64,000 nt of DNA from Acidobacteriota bacterium (GCA_025463125.1 JAOAPX010000041.1:1-64000), one strand, 5' to 3'; positions 39,074 to 51,482 are shown, numbered from the stretch's first letter. Numbers and translations are program-made. Notes: generated from the letters alone by a model not told the origin.

Positions 39074-41422
39074 ATGAAACGTTTTAGCTGGCTCATTTCA
39101 AAATATCTCCTGCAGGCGATCACTCCTTATTTTATATTTACATGGCTTTTAATCAGCGTGATTTTGTTCGTGCAGCAGGCGAGCCGCTATTCCGACATCT
39201 TTTTCAGCGCGAGCATTCCCTCAAGCCTCGTCTGGCAGCTCACGTTCGCTTTAGCCCCGAACGTTATCGCTTTTACGTGTCCAATGGCGATTCTGATCGG
39301 CGTCGTCATCGGTCTCGCGAGAATGCAGAACGACAGCGAGCTTGTGGCGATACGCGCTTCGGGAATCGGAAATTTTCAGATAACTTTACCGATTATAATT
39401 CTCGGCGTTTTGCTTTCTCTTTTCGCTTTTTTTATTAACTTAAAAGGCGTTCCGTTTGCGGCGCAGATAATCCGCAGAATTGCCGTGCAGACTGCCATTT
39501 ATAAACTCGAATCGCCGATCGAGCCGGGCGTTTTCAATACGGAAATTAACGGCTATACGATTTACGTAAAAGGCGGAGATTTCGAAACCGGCGAATGGAA
39601 AAACATTTTTATTTATAATGAGGACGTTAATAACAATGCGATGCGTCTGATAACCTCAAAAAATGGACGCGTTGATTTTAATAAAGAATCGAACGAACTG
39701 GTGCTGGATAATGCCGTTATTACAACCTTGCCGCTGAAAGTTGACATTGAAAAAATTGACATTGAAAAAATTGAAAAAGACGAAAAATTCGTTTCGGAAA
39801 ATGTCGGTCAGGTCCGTTTCGCTATCCAGACAAAGCGCGGGGAGTTGATAGAAAAATTAAGTAAAACCGAACAATCTATTGAAGAACTCGGTTTGACGCA
39901 GCTTTACGGATACTTTCAGGCTAAAGAGGGAAAAGAAAGAATCGAAGCGCAGGTTTTATGGCAGAGAAGAATTCTTCTATCCATAACTCCTCTGATTTTC
40001 GCATTAATCGGAACCGGTTTAATTTTGCAATTCGGCGGATCAAGCCGTTCAAGCCGCGGGCTTGGGATTTTTTTAGCCTTGATTATACTCGTCGCCTATT
40101 ACCTTATTACGCTTTTAGGCGAACAGTTGGCAAGAACTGAAGCGATAAATGTATTCGTCGCCGGACTGTTTCCGGTTTTATTTAGTCTGGCTTTAATTAC
40201 GTGGCTCTTCTCGCGCAAACGATTATTCTTTAACTTTAAAGCGCCGGTTTCTTTCCCCTTTAATTTCAAACGAGACATTTTTTCCAGAGAAGCAGGCAAA
40301 ATATCAAAAAGAAACTTTTCAATCAGAGTAACCGGTGGAATTTTGGATTTTGATATTGTTTTGAGTCTGATAAAATATTTGTTTTTAACTCTCGGATTTT
40401 TATCTTCGATTTATATAATCTTCACGGCTTTTGAGCTTTGGAAATTTGCCGGAACGATAAATAACGGTTTCGCTCTTTTATTAAAGTACCTATTTTATCT
40501 GTTTCCGTTCGTATATATACAGCTCGTTCCGTCGGCTTTGATGATCGCGACGCTTGCAACCTACGTTATTAAATCGCGTCAAAATGAAATCGTGACATGG
40601 ACGAGCGCCGGGCAGAGCGTTTATCGCCTGCTTTTGCCGTGCTTCCTGTTTATGGTTTTCATGGGAATTTTTAACTGGCAGCTGCAGGAGAAGCTTTTGC
40701 CGCAAACAAACCAGTACCAGGATGAGCTTCGAACATTGATACGCAATCGCGGAAACGCCGCGAAAAAGGACGGCAGATACTGGATCGCCAATGAAAACAG
40801 AATATATTCTTTTAATCTCGAAGCGCAAAATAATATGGCGCAAAATAATACGGAAGATAGAAAATTAAAAAACCTTGTGGTTTATGATTTCTCTGCCGAA
40901 GATTCGAGACTTCAAACCATATACAAAATTCCCGAAGCGGTCTGGAATAAAAACAGTATTAATTTTTCCGTAAAAGCTGAACAATTAATTTTGAAAAACG
41001 GGGAAATCGAAGATCGGACATTAAACGGCGGGGAATTAAAAGAAGATTCAAATCCGTTTCTGGAGCTGTATAAAAAACCGACCCATCTGAGCAGCGAGGA
41101 AACCGCCGCGCAAATAAAAAACAGCGATTCCGAAACCGAACAGAGAAACTTCTCCATCGCCCTCGAAAAGAAACGCGCGACGCTTTTTTTACCGTTAATC
41201 ATTACATTGTTTACAGCGCCGTTCGCTTTATCTTTGAGCCGGAAAGGGAAGGCGGCGACGGTCGGTTACGCGGTCGGCGTATGGCTTTTATTTATGGGCG
41301 TAACGAACGTTTTCGAGCAGTTTGGGATGAACGGTTTCATATCGCCTGTTTTTGCAGTCTGGAGCCCGCTGGCAGCATTCGCTCTGCTTGGAGTTTACTG
41401 GTTATCGAGGGTTAAAACGTAG
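39074..41422 (+). CDS. Fused LptF-LptG-like (YjgP/YjgQ) permease, 782 aa
   Basis: Two successive YjgP/YjgQ-like halves: first FFSASIPSSLVWQLTFALAPNVIAFTCPMAILIG..., second FLFPFVYIQLVPSALMIATLATYVIKSRQNEIVTWTSAGQSVYRLLLP, ends SLSRKGKAATVGYAVGVWLLF. Confidence 0.88.
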   Translation: MKRFSWLISKYLLQAITPYFIFTWLLISVILFVQQASRYSDIFFSASIPSSLVWQLTFALAPNVIAFTCPMAILIGVVIGLARMQNDSELVAIRASGIGNFQITLPIIILGVLLSLFAFFINLKGVPFAAQIIRRIAVQTAIYKLESPIEPGVFNTEINGYTIYVKGGDFETGEWKNIFIYNEDVNNNAMRLITSKNGRVDFNKESNELVLDNAVITTLPLKVDIEKIDIEKIEKDEKFVSENVGQVRFAIQTKRGELIEKLSKTEQSIEELGLTQLYGYFQAKEGKERIEAQVLWQRRILLSITPLIFALIGTGLILQFGGSSRSSRGLGIFLALIILVAYYLITLLGEQLARTEAINVFVAGLFPVLFSLALITWLFSRKRLFFNFKAPVSFPFNFKRDIFSREAGKISKRNFSIRVTGGILDFDIVLSLIKYLFLTLGFLSSIYIIFTAFELWKFAGTINNGFALLLKYLFYLFPFVYIQLVPSALMIATLATYVIKSRQNEIVTWTSAGQSVYRLLLPCFLFMVFMGIFNWQLQEKLLPQTNQYQDELRTLIRNRGNAAKKDGRYWIANENRIYSFNLEAQNNMAQNNTEDRKLKNLVVYDFSAEDSRLQTIYKIPEAVWNKNSINFSVKAEQLILKNGEIEDRTLNGGELKEDSNPFLELYKKPTHLSSEETAAQIKNSDSETEQRNFSIALEKKRATLFLPLIITLFTAPFALSLSRKGKAATVGYAVGVWLLFMGVTNVFEQFGMNGFISPVFAVWSPLAAFALLGVYWLSRVKT

Positions 41423-41449
41423 AGAATCAGACGGGAACAAAATTTCAAT

Positions 41450-41481
41450 ATTTATAATATGTAAAATTTATAATATGCAAA
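41450..41481. repeat. 16-bp tandem duplication downstream of lptF-lptG
   Basis: atttataatatgtaaa | atttataatatgcaaa. Confidence 0.85.
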
Positions 41482-41483
41482 AG

Positions 41484-41518
41484 AAAAAAGACGCGTGAAC
41501 ATTCACGCGCCTTTTTTT
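41484..41518. terminator. Bidirectional terminator between convergent genes
   Basis: aaaaaagacgcgtgaa-ca-ttcacgcgcctttttt. Confidence 0.85.
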
Positions 41519-41550
41519 AGTGGAAACAAATAATCAATTAAGTTTATCGA

Positions 41551-42855
<1,305 letters not shown>

Positions 42856-42868
42856 TTAACAGAAATCT

Positions 42869-42893
42869 GGCGGTCATAAAGACCGCCTTTTTA
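42869..42893. terminator. Hairpin between metK and ahcY
   Basis: ggcggtc-ataaa-gaccgcctttttat. Confidence 0.6.
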
Positions 42894-42919
42894 TATTTGA
42901 ACACATTGAAAAAGAAAGC

Positions 42920-44080
42920 TTACACCGTCTTGGAAGCACTCAAACCGCTCACAAGGGCATCGGCTTTATCGGTTCTTTCCCATGTAAATTCGTCGTTCGT
43001 GCGTCCGAAATGTCCGAATTTAGCGGTTGCTTTGAAAATCGGGCGGCGCAAATCAAGCGTTTCGATAATGCCTTTCGGCGTTAAATCGAAGTTTTTGCGA
43101 ACCGTTTCGGAAATTCTCTCGTCTTCAACTCTCCCTGTGCCGTGCGTATCGATTAAAACCGAGACGGGTTCCGCGACGCCGATAGCGTATGCGAGCTGAA
43201 CCGTACATTTGTCGGCTAAACCGGCTGCAACAACGTTTTTAGCGATGTAGCGCGCCATGTAAGCCGCCGACCGGTCAACTTTCGTCGGATCTTTACCCGA
43301 AAAAGCGCCTCCGCCGTGCGGAGCGTATCCGCCGTACGTGTCAACGATAATTTTACGACCGGTTAAACCCGCATCTCCCATCGGTCCGCCGATAACAAAG
43401 CGTCCCGTCGGGTTGATATGAAATTTCGTGTTTTCATCGAGCAGATCGGCTGGAACAGTCGTTTTGATAATTTTTTCTAAAATATCGGCGCGGAGTTCTT
43501 CGGTTGAAATTTCATCGGCGTGCTGGGTCGAAATAACGACCGCTTCAACTCGAAAAGGTTTGCCGTCACGATATTCGATGGAAACCTGCGATTTGCCGTC
43601 GGGACGCAGATAGGGAAGTTCGCCGCTTCTTCTTGATTCAGACAGTTTGCGGGTCAGGTTATGCGCCAATTGAATCGGCAGAGGCATCAACTCCGGCGTT
43701 TCGTTGCACGCGAACCCGAACATTAAGCCCTGGTCCCCAGCGCCGCCCGTATCCACGCCTTGCGCGATATCCGGCGATTGAGTGCCGACCGCGTCCATCA
43801 CGCTTAAAGTATTACAGTCATAACCGTAACTTGCATTGTTGTAGCCAATGTCATTAATAGTATCGCGTACGATCTGCTTATAATTGACCTTGGCATTTGT
43901 TGTAATTTCGCCGGCGATAACGGCAAGTCCGGTTGTCACTAATGTTTCGCAAGCCACTCTGCCGTTCGGGTCCTGTTCGAGAATCGCATCAAGAACAGCG
44001 TCCGAAATTTGATCGGCAATTTTGTCCGGGTGACCTTCCGTTACGGATTCGGAAGTAAATAAAAAATTTCCGTTACTCAA
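42920..44080 (-). CDS. metK: S-adenosylmethionine synthetase
   Basis: [57 protein letters not shown]. Confidence 0.98.
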   Translation of the reverse strand: MSNGNFLFTSESVTEGHPDKIADQISDAVLDAILEQDPNGRVACETLVTTGLAVIAGEITTNAKVNYKQIVRDTINDIGYNNASYGYDCNTLSVMDAVGTQSPDIAQGVDTGGAGDQGLMFGFACNETPELMPLPIQLAHNLTRKLSESRRSGELPYLRPDGKSQVSIEYRDGKPFRVEAVVISTQHADEISTEELRADILEKIIKTTVPADLLDENTKFHINPTGRFVIGGPMGDAGLTGRKIIVDTYGGYAPHGGGAFSGKDPTKVDRSAAYMARYIAKNVVAAGLADKCTVQLAYAIGVAEPVSVLIDTHGTGRVEDERISETVRKNFDLTPKGIIETLDLRRPIFKATAKFGHFGRTNDEFTWERTDKADALVSGLSASKTV

Positions 44081-44139
44081 TTATTTGTAACTCCTTTAAG
44101 TTTAAACTATTTAAAATGTTGAAAGATAACAAAATGGAA

Positions 44140-44254
44140 ATTCTAGCTTTAATCGCAGGTGATGTCAAAGCGAAAAAATCCTCGATAACGAAGGATTAAT
44201 CAAACCAAAATCGAACGTTTTGATAAAGTTTCGATTAAGTTGCTTAGCTAGAAT
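44140..44254 (-). promoter_or_regulatory. Candidate structured metK 5' leader RNA
   Basis: Long-range complementarity (44140-44155 with 44232-44254, 9+7 bp with 7-nt bulge) enclosing a terminator-like hairpin with U-run (44173-44197); alternative local stem 44209-44215/44230-44236. Confidence 0.45.
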
Positions 44255-44324
44255 GAATAGAGAACCCGAAGCCAACGGCTGAGGCGCGATCTTAAACAGA
44301 AAAACAATCATATCGCTTGAGTCC

Positions 44325-44358
44325 GATAATAAAGATTATGTAATTAATCTTTATTATC
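44325..44358. terminator. 14-bp perfect inverted repeat just downstream of parB
   Basis: gataataaagatta-tgtaat-taatctttattatc. Confidence 0.6.
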
Positions 44359-44369
44359 CGGGAGTTCAT

Positions 44370-45293
44370 TTACGCGATGCCGTCATTTTTAATTTTCTCG
44401 AACGTTTCTTTTAACGCTTTGAGAACGATATTTTTATCAACGCCTGTAGAATTATTAAATGTCAGCTCTAAATTAAAATCTCCGTCCGCTGAATCGTATC
44501 TGAAAACATTTCCGGCAAATTCTGATTCTGATTCTGAATTTGAAATTAAATTATTTGAATTATTCGAAGATTTGGAAAAGTTTTTGTTAACGACCGTTTT
44601 TTTCGAATCTCTGACCGCAGAGGCTTGAGGTCGCGCGGTTTGACGAATTTTATCTCTGTTTAAGTTTTGGTTAATTATTTTTCCGAGAAACTCGTTCATC
44701 GCCGCTTCGTCAAACTGGCGCGCTATTTCTAATAAAATCGATTTTGCAGTGATATTCGCCTGGCGACATTGTTGGCGGATATCTTGCGGAAGCCCTGCGA
44801 TCGCCATCAGTTCCGTGACGGTCGTGCGGCTTCTGCCGATTTTCTTTCCGATTTCTTCGTGCGTATAGCCAAACCTCTCATTTAATGCAGCCAAGCCATC
44901 GGCTTCTTCCCAAATGGTTAAGTCCTTTCGCTGCAAGTTTTCAATCAAAGCGATCTCGGCGATTGATTGCTCGTCGAGATCGAGCTCGATACACGGAACC
45001 TCGCGCAGCCCCGCAAGATTTGCGGCTCGCCAGCGGCGTTCTCCGGCGATGATCATCCACGTGCCGTTTTGTTTATTAGGTTTAACAAGGATCGGCTCCA
45101 AAACTCCGTTTTGTTTGATCGAATCGGATAATTCCGTTAAATCTCCGATTTCGACACGCGGCTGTTCAGGATTTGGTTCGATTTGATTAATCGGAAGAAT
45201 TTTACCGATGGAACGATTCGGGCGCGAAAACTCTTCGACGTAATGCGAATCGTGACGCATTTTTATATCAACAGGCAAGCCTCTTTTAGACAC
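44370..45293 (-). CDS. parB: Chromosome partitioning protein ParB
   Basis: LPINQIEPNPEQPRVEIGDLTELSDSIKQNGVLEPILVKP; GERRWRAANLAGLREVPCIE; ALIENLQRKDL; HTH. Confidence 0.95.
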   Translation of the reverse strand: MSKRGLPVDIKMRHDSHYVEEFSRPNRSIGKILPINQIEPNPEQPRVEIGDLTELSDSIKQNGVLEPILVKPNKQNGTWMIIAGERRWRAANLAGLREVPCIELDLDEQSIAEIALIENLQRKDLTIWEEADGLAALNERFGYTHEEIGKKIGRSRTTVTELMAIAGLPQDIRQQCRQANITAKSILLEIARQFDEAAMNEFLGKIINQNLNRDKIRQTARPQASAVRDSKKTVVNKNFSKSSNNSNNLISNSESESEFAGNVFRYDSADGDFNLELTFNNSTGVDKNIVLKALKETFEKIKNDGIA

Positions 45294-46041
45294 GCTTTAA
45301 AACCTCCTTTGATAATCTTTTGTATTCGAGCGCGCCGGATGAATTAGGCGCATACGTAAATATAGCCTCTTTATGGGCTGGAGACTCTTCAAGCCTTACG
45401 CTTCGAGTGATAATGGTCTTAAAGGCTTTATCGCCAAAAACTTTCCGGATATGCGCTTCAACATCTTTGGAAAGAGAAGTTCGCTTGTCAAACAAAGTGA
45501 CAAGCACGCCGAGCAAATCCAAATCCGGGTTCGGTCTGGCTCTGACTTTTTCTATGGTTTCCAGAAGATCGTCAGTTCCCTCTAATGCGAAATAAGAAGA
45601 TTGAATCGGGATCAATACATGCGTTGCCGCCACCAATGCGTTAACCGTAATAAGACCAAGCGTCGGCGGCGTGTCAATAATAATTAAATCGTATTGTTCT
45701 TTAATTTGTTCGATTCGGTCCCGAAGACGGAAAATAGCATCGAAATCTCCAACAAGTTTGGCTTCAAGCTTTGCTAAATTAATACGTGCAGGAACAAGAT
45801 TCAACTTTTTTATATTGGTCGAATATATAAAGTCTTCCCAAGGTTTTTGAAGCTCTGTAAATAATTCAAAAGCTCCGCCATCGATTCTTTGCGAGTCGAT
45901 AAACGAAAGTGAACTGTTGCCTTGAGGATCTAAATCAATAAGCAAAACCCTTTTTCCCTGCAATGCGCAGGCAGCAGACAGATTTATAGCAGTGGTTGTT
46001 TTCCCTACCCCGCCTTTTTGATTAGCTATAACGATAATCAT
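45286..46041 (-). CDS. parA: Chromosome partitioning ATPase ParA/Soj
   Basis: MIIVIANQKGGVGKTTTAINLSAACALQGKRVLLIDLDPQGNSS. Confidence 0.96.
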   Translation of the reverse strand: MIIVIANQKGGVGKTTTAINLSAACALQGKRVLLIDLDPQGNSSLSFIDSQRIDGGAFELFTELQKPWEDFIYSTNIKKLNLVPARINLAKLEAKLVGDFDAIFRLRDRIEQIKEQYDLIIIDTPPTLGLITVNALVAATHVLIPIQSSYFALEGTDDLLETIEKVRARPNPDLDLLGVLVTLFDKRTSLSKDVEAHIRKVFGDKAFKTIITRSVRLEESPAHKEAIFTYAPNSSGALEYKRLSKEVLKRV

Positions 46042-46082
46042 TATTAATAATTGATAAAATTAGAATTCTAAAAGAAATAAAA

Positions 46083-46565
46083 TTAACCGATAAAATCAGG
46101 CCAGTCCTCTACCGGTTGATTGGGTTGATCTAAATCCGTTGTTTGATCAGTTTGTTGTGAAACACTGGACAAATCCAAGACCTCCTGTTTTACAAAAATT
46201 GGGCAATCAAGCCGCAAAGCCAAAGCAATTGCATCTGAAGGTCTGGCATCGAGTGAAAGGGTTTTGCCGGCTTCGTCAATTAGTTCGACGAGCGCGTAAA
46301 AAGTATTTTCCAGCAAATCTGTGATTAAAACCCTTGAAGCGCGATATCCGCATTCTACTATTATGTTTCTTAAAAGATCGTGGGTCATCGGACGTTGCGG
46401 AGCCACCTTTTCGATTTCGAGAGCGATTGCGTTAGCCTCGAAGGCACCGACCCAGATCGGCAGGATCGTTTCTGAATCTACGCCTTTGAGCACGACAATA
46501 GGAGTGTTGGTATTCGGGTCCATGATTAAGGCACCGATTTTAACTTCAACTAACATATTTAACAA
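46083..46565 (-). CDS. Bifunctional nuclease family (DUF151)
   Basis: VLKGVDSETILPIWVGAFEANAIALEIE; LDARPSDAIALALRLDCPIFV. Confidence 0.93.
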   Translation of the reverse strand: MLNMLVEVKIGALIMDPNTNTPIVVLKGVDSETILPIWVGAFEANAIALEIEKVAPQRPMTHDLLRNIIVECGYRASRVLITDLLENTFYALVELIDEAGKTLSLDARPSDAIALALRLDCPIFVKQEVLDLSSVSQQTDQTTDLDQPNQPVEDWPDFIG

Positions 46566-47884
46566 ATAATACCAAATAAGGTGTTTGATTTTGCTTCCGT
46601 TATTTTAACGTCCACTATTTTTCCCAAGACATCTTTAGAACTAACAAAATTAACAATTTTATGACAAGTCGTATGCCCGAAAAAATTATCTGCCGGTTTA
46701 TTGGATTTTCGTTCAGCCAACACTTTAACCGTAGAATTTTCAAAAGACTTCAAAGATTTAGTTTGATTACGTTTCTGAACATTTTCAAGTGCGATAAAAC
46801 GATTGGTTTTTTCTACGTCCGTCAGAGTGTCTTGCATTTCTGCGGCTGGCGTACCGAAGCGTGGCGAATACTTGAAAATATACGCGCTGTCGTATTCGCA
46901 GTATTCAACCAATTTTACCGTATCCGCAAAATCTTCCTGGGTTTCATCCGGAAATCCGACGATTATATCAGTTGTCAAAGAAATTTTTCTTTTCGAACTT
47001 TTTATTTTATCCACTCTTTGTAAATAATTCTCGATAGTATGCCCGCGACGCATTGCTTTTAAAATTCGATCGCTGCCTGACTGAACCGGCAGATGCACCC
47101 AATTGCATAAATTTTCGTTTTCATTTATTGCATCGACGATATCCGGATGAAAATCTCTGGGAAATGAAGTGTTGAATTTTATACGCGGAATTCCGGTCGC
47201 GGCAACGGCTCTTAAAAGTTTAGAAAACGGCGTTGCGCCCGTAAACCCTTCGAGTCCTGAGACGGTTTGAGGACGATAACTGTTAACGTTTTGACCGATT
47301 AGATGAACTTCCTGAACGCCTTCATTTCTCAGATTCTTAACCTGTCTGATAACTACGTCGGCAGGCAGGCTTTTTTCTCTGCCTCTCGAAAATGGAACAA
47401 TACAATAAGTGCAGAATTTATTACAACCTTCGATAATCGGAACAAAAGCCACAAACGGAGAATGCCTCTGTGTTTCGAGCGTGTTCCAATCGTAATTTTC
47501 TTCGCGGACGCCGAGGTCGGAAATCTGCTTCTGTCCTTCTAAAACCCTTTCGATAATGCTTGTTACGCGACCGACCGCCTGCGTGCCGAGCACAAAGTCT
47601 ACGCCTTGCGTTTTCTTGAAAAGCGTCTCGCCTTCAAGCTGCGCAACGCATCCTAAAACGCCTATAATCGGTTTTTTTCCGCCGGAGTTGCGAACCTGCC
47701 CGACTCTCGTATAAAGTTTGTGTTCGGCTTTTTCTCGAACCGAGCAAGTGTTAATCAAAACGATATCCGCCGCTTCTTCGTTCGGTACAATTTCATAATT
47801 ATTTGATTCGAGCTGGGTTGCGACTCGTTCCGTGTCGGAAACGTTCATCTGACAGCCGAAAGTTTCCAAATAAACTTTTTTCAT
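46559..47884 (-). CDS. miaB: tRNA-2-methylthio-N6-dimethylallyladenosine synthase MiaB
   Basis: MKKVYLETFGCQMNVSDTERV; IEGCNKFCTYCIVPFSRGRE; start at 47884 preferred. Confidence 0.95.
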   Translation of the reverse strand: MKKVYLETFGCQMNVSDTERVATQLESNNYEIVPNEEAADIVLINTCSVREKAEHKLYTRVGQVRNSGGKKPIIGVLGCVAQLEGETLFKKTQGVDFVLGTQAVGRVTSIIERVLEGQKQISDLGVREENYDWNTLETQRHSPFVAFVPIIEGCNKFCTYCIVPFSRGREKSLPADVVIRQVKNLRNEGVQEVHLIGQNVNSYRPQTVSGLEGFTGATPFSKLLRAVAATGIPRIKFNTSFPRDFHPDIVDAINENENLCNWVHLPVQSGSDRILKAMRRGHTIENYLQRVDKIKSSKRKISLTTDIIVGFPDETQEDFADTVKLVEYCEYDSAYIFKYSPRFGTPAAEMQDTLTDVEKTNRFIALENVQKRNQTKSLKSFENSTVKVLAERKSNKPADNFFGHTTCHKIVNFVSSKDVLGKIVDVKITEAKSNTLFGIIC

Positions 47885-47903
47885 AAAAACTACTGGTAAA
47901 AAT

Positions 47904-50900
47904 ATGGGTAATTTAGAGTTCAAAACGAAAGATTTCGTTCACCTGCATATGCATTCTGATTATAGCCTTTTACAGAGCGCTATCCAACTCAAACCGCTTG
48001 CCAAACGTTTAAATGAACTGGAAATGAAAGCCTGCGCGATAACCGACTACGGAAACATGTACGGTGCCGTCTCATTCTACAACAGTATGAAAGCGAGCGG
48101 TATACATCCGATCATAGGCTATGAAGCGATCGTCACGTTCGGCAGCCGTTTTGATAAACAGGCGACGATTCAATCGGGCGAAAGACCTTACTATCACCTG
48201 GTTTTGCTGGCAAAAGATTATGAAGGCTACCTGAATTTAACACATCTGGCTTCAAAAGCTTTTACCGAAGGATTTCATCATAAACCTCGAATAGATCTGG
48301 AGCTTCTGGCTGAGAAAAGCAAGGGCTTAATCGCTCTGTCATCGGGTTTTGACGGAGCCGTCTGGCATTTTCTGAAACAGGATAACGAAAAAAGAGTTAA
48401 GGAAAATATCTGTACCTTTGAAGATATTTTCGGCAAAGGAAATTTCTACGTAGAAATACAAGATCACGGTTTAGACGAAGAATCGGCGATCAGAAAAAAA
48501 ATAATCGATCTGACCGGAAAAAATCAGATTCCGCTGGTGGCTACAAACGACGCGCATTATTTAACGGAGGAAGACGCGCGCGCACACGAAATCTTGCTGT
48601 GCATAGGCGAAGGCAGGACGATTAACGAAAACTCGCGCAGCGCTTTCGGAAGCCAAAATTATTATCTCCGTTCGGCTGAAGAAATGTGGAGCATTTTCGG
48701 AGAAGATTTGCCCGAAGCTTTGACAAATACCCTGAAAATCTCGGAAATGTGCCAGCTGGAAATTCCGATGGGCGATAATTTGACGCTGCCGAAATTCCCG
48801 ATTCCCGTCGACGCCGGATGCAATACGACCGACGAATATTTTTCCAAGGTTGTAATGGAAGGTTTCGAGGAAAGAAAAGCCAAAGTCTGGCTGCCGCAGC
48901 AATCCGCCGGAAAATTAAAATACACGTTTGACGAATACCACGCGAGAATCGAGAAGGAAATAGAAACCATTAAAAATATGGGCTTTCCCGGGTATTTTCT
49001 GATCGTTTGGGAATTTATCAAATACGCCGTTCAGAAAGGCATCCCGGTCGGACCCGGGCGAGGCTCCGCAGCCGGTTCTCTCGTCGCGTATTGTCTGGGA
49101 ATCACAGACGTCGATCCGCTGCAGTACGATCTGCTTTTCGAAAGATTTCTAAATCCTGAAAGAGTCTCTATGCCGGATATAGACATCGATTTTTGCGTTC
49201 GGGGGCGCGCCGAAGTGATTAATCACGTAACGGAGTTTTACGGGCGCGACTCGGTTTGCCAAATCATCACTTTCGGAACGATGGCTTCGAAAGCGGCGAT
49301 TAAAGACGTCGGGAGAGCGCTCAATATGCCTTACGGAGACGTCGAAAAAATTGCGAAGCTCATTCCGCCGCCGGTTCGCGGGCGAAATATCAGCATTTCG
49401 CAGGCGCTCGAACAAGTTGCCGATTTGAAAAAGGCGATGGATACGGACCCGAAAGTTAAAGAACTGGTCGACCTGGCTCGAAGGCTCGAGGGCTGCGCGA
49501 GACATTCATCGGTACACGCGGCAGGCGTCGTTATTTCCCCGAAACCTCTGCACGAATTGGTGCCGATCGCGTATTCAAGCAAGAACGAATTAACCAGCCA
49601 GTATTCGATGAACGATCTGGAAAAGGTCGGGATGCTTAAGATGGATTTCCTTGCTTTGACCACTTTAACGGTGATAAGCGATTGCTTAAAAACGCTTAAA
49701 GATAAGAAAGCTGTCGAAATCGACTGGAGCCAGGTCCCGCTCGACGACGAGAAAACCCTGGCTTTGTTCGGAGACGGGAGAACCGAAGCTATTTTCCAGT
49801 TTGAATCCGGCGGAATGCAGGAGATTTGCCGTCGCCTGAAGCCGAAAGAACTGGAAGATTTAGCGGCGCTAAACGCTTTATATCGTCCGGGTCCGCTTGA
49901 CGGCGGAATGGTCGATGACTTTATCGCCCGCCACCGCGGAGAAAAAAAGGTGCAGTATATCGTTCCGGAGATGAAAGACATTCTCTGCAATACATACGGC
50001 ATTCTCGTGTATCAGGAACAAATCATGCAGCTCGCGCAGAAGCTCGCCGGCTACTCGCTCGGCGAAGCGGATATGATGCGCCGGGCGATGGGTAAAAAGA
50101 AACGCGAGGAGATGGCGATGCATGAGGAAAAATTTATCGGCGGAGCTGTCGAGCGCGGAATCAAGCGTGAAAAAGCCGAAGAGATATTCAAGCTGATGGC
50201 TCAGTTTGCCGACTACGGATTTAACCGCAGCCACAGCGTGGCGTATGCTTATTTAGCTTATCAAACCGCTTATCTTAAAGCGCATTACCCTGCTTATTTT
50301 TATGCATCTGTTTTATCTCACGAAGCGCAGGACAGCGCGAAGGTTTATAAATATTCCACAGAACTTCGCTCGATGGGCTTGAAGCTTTTGCCGCCGGATA
50401 TAAACGAAAGCGATGACGGATTTACGCCGCTCGACGATGCGGTTCGGTACGGTCTCAGCGCGATCAAAGGCATAGGTTCAAACAGCGTCTTGTCTGTGAT
50501 GGAAGCCAGAACAAAAGGTAAATTCAAATCGTTATTTGATTTCACAACGAGAATCGATCAGGGAGCTATTAATAAGCGCGGCTTGGAAAGTCTTATAACC
50601 GCCGGAGCCTTCGATTCTCTGAAACCCGCATCACTCAATATAAACCAGTGGCGCGCGCGGCTTTTTGCCGCGATCGAATCGGCTCTGACGCACGGTCAGA
50701 GAATGTGGAGCGATAAGCTTCGCGGTCAAAATGCCCTTTTCGGGGCAGTCGCAGGCGATGAAGATTCGTCGGGCGACGAACATCTGCCGGACGTTCCAGC
50801 CTGGTCGCAAGCCGAGATATCCAGACAGGAAAAAGCTTCCGTGGGTTTTTATCTTTCCGTGCACCCGCTCGATGATTACAAAAACACCTTAGCTGATTTA

Positions 50901-51437
50901 AGGATTATGAATATTGCCGATTATGAGGAAATCAAACCGGGCGATAATATTGTTTTAGCCGGAATTGTTTCCGGCGCGCAGGTAAAATACAGTAAGAAAG
51001 GCAATCGATTTTGTATTCTGAGATTCGAAGATCAATCGAGCGGCGTGAAATGTCTGGCATGGGCGGAAGCTTTCGCAAAATACGCGGACCTTCTAAAAGA
51101 CGACGAGCTTTTAATTATTGAAGCGAGAGTCGAATCGACTGAAGGACAGGAAGTTACGGTAATCTTGAACGAAGCCAGGCGTATTGCGGACGCCGTGCCT
51201 TTAAGAGCGAGAGAAGTTTCGATTACATTGCCTTCCGAAACTTTTAACGAGCTTTATTTTGAAGAATTGTTTACGCTTCTCAGTAAAAATCACGGCAAAT
51301 GCGAAGTGCTTTTGAATTTTATGACCGAGGAAAACGTTTTTCTGAAATTGAGATCACAGCCTCTGCGCATTCAAGGCTCGAGTGTTTTGGAAAAAGAATT
51401 GAAAAGCAGAGGATGCAGCGTAAACTGGATTTTGTAA
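47904..51437 (+). CDS. dnaE: DNA polymerase III subunit alpha
   Basis: [82 protein letters not shown]. Confidence 0.97.
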   Translation: MGNLEFKTKDFVHLHMHSDYSLLQSAIQLKPLAKRLNELEMKACAITDYGNMYGAVSFYNSMKASGIHPIIGYEAIVTFGSRFDKQATIQSGERPYYHLVLLAKDYEGYLNLTHLASKAFTEGFHHKPRIDLELLAEKSKGLIALSSGFDGAVWHFLKQDNEKRVKENICTFEDIFGKGNFYVEIQDHGLDEESAIRKKIIDLTGKNQIPLVATNDAHYLTEEDARAHEILLCIGEGRTINENSRSAFGSQNYYLRSAEEMWSIFGEDLPEALTNTLKISEMCQLEIPMGDNLTLPKFPIPVDAGCNTTDEYFSKVVMEGFEERKAKVWLPQQSAGKLKYTFDEYHARIEKEIETIKNMGFPGYFLIVWEFIKYAVQKGIPVGPGRGSAAGSLVAYCLGITDVDPLQYDLLFERFLNPERVSMPDIDIDFCVRGRAEVINHVTEFYGRDSVCQIITFGTMASKAAIKDVGRALNMPYGDVEKIAKLIPPPVRGRNISISQALEQVADLKKAMDTDPKVKELVDLARRLEGCARHSSVHAAGVVISPKPLHELVPIAYSSKNELTSQYSMNDLEKVGMLKMDFLALTTLTVISDCLKTLKDKKAVEIDWSQVPLDDEKTLALFGDGRTEAIFQFESGGMQEICRRLKPKELEDLAALNALYRPGPLDGGMVDDFIARHRGEKKVQYIVPEMKDILCNTYGILVYQEQIMQLAQKLAGYSLGEADMMRRAMGKKKREEMAMHEEKFIGGAVERGIKREKAEEIFKLMAQFADYGFNRSHSVAYAYLAYQTAYLKAHYPAYFYASVLSHEAQDSAKVYKYSTELRSMGLKLLPPDINESDDGFTPLDDAVRYGLSAIKGIGSNSVLSVMEARTKGKFKSLFDFTTRIDQGAINKRGLESLITAGAFDSLKPASLNINQWRARLFAAIESALTHGQRMWSDKLRGQNALFGAVAGDEDSSGDEHLPDVPAWSQAEISRQEKASVGFYLSVHPLDDYKNTLADLRIMNIADYEEIKPGDNIVLAGIVSGAQVKYSKKGNRFCILRFEDQSSGVKCLAWAEAFAKYADLLKDDELLIIEARVESTEGQEVTVILNEARRIADAVPLRAREVSITLPSETFNELYFEELFTLLSKNHGKCEVLLNFMTEENVFLKLRSQPLRIQGSSVLEKELKSRGCSVNWIL

Positions 51438-51482
51438 GAGCTTTTTTATAAATTTTGTAAAAGCTTTTTTTATAAAAAAGCT
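51430..51482. repeat. 23/24-bp tandem duplication containing the dnaE stop codon, then a 9-bp-arm hairpin
   Basis: ttttgtaagagcttttttataaa | ttttgtaaaagctttttttataaa; agctttttt-tat-aaaaaagct. Confidence 0.85.

Noticed and set aside
44081-44369. Known SAM riboswitch upstream of metK
   Set aside because: No recognisable SAM-I/II/III or SAH consensus by eye; kept only as an unclassified leader candidate.
44370-46041. parS site near parAB
   Set aside because: No TGTTTCACGTGAAACA-like sequence found near these genes by eye; partial gtttcac matches elsewhere are not palindromic.
49331-50002. 223-aa antisense ORF inside dnaE, and similar long opposite-strand ORFs (e.g. 34892-35437 opposite hslU, 24314-25027, 7876-8286)
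   Set aside because: Shadow ORFs opposite well-supported genes, Ser/Arg-rich compositions typical of antisense frames, no recognisable domains or SD.
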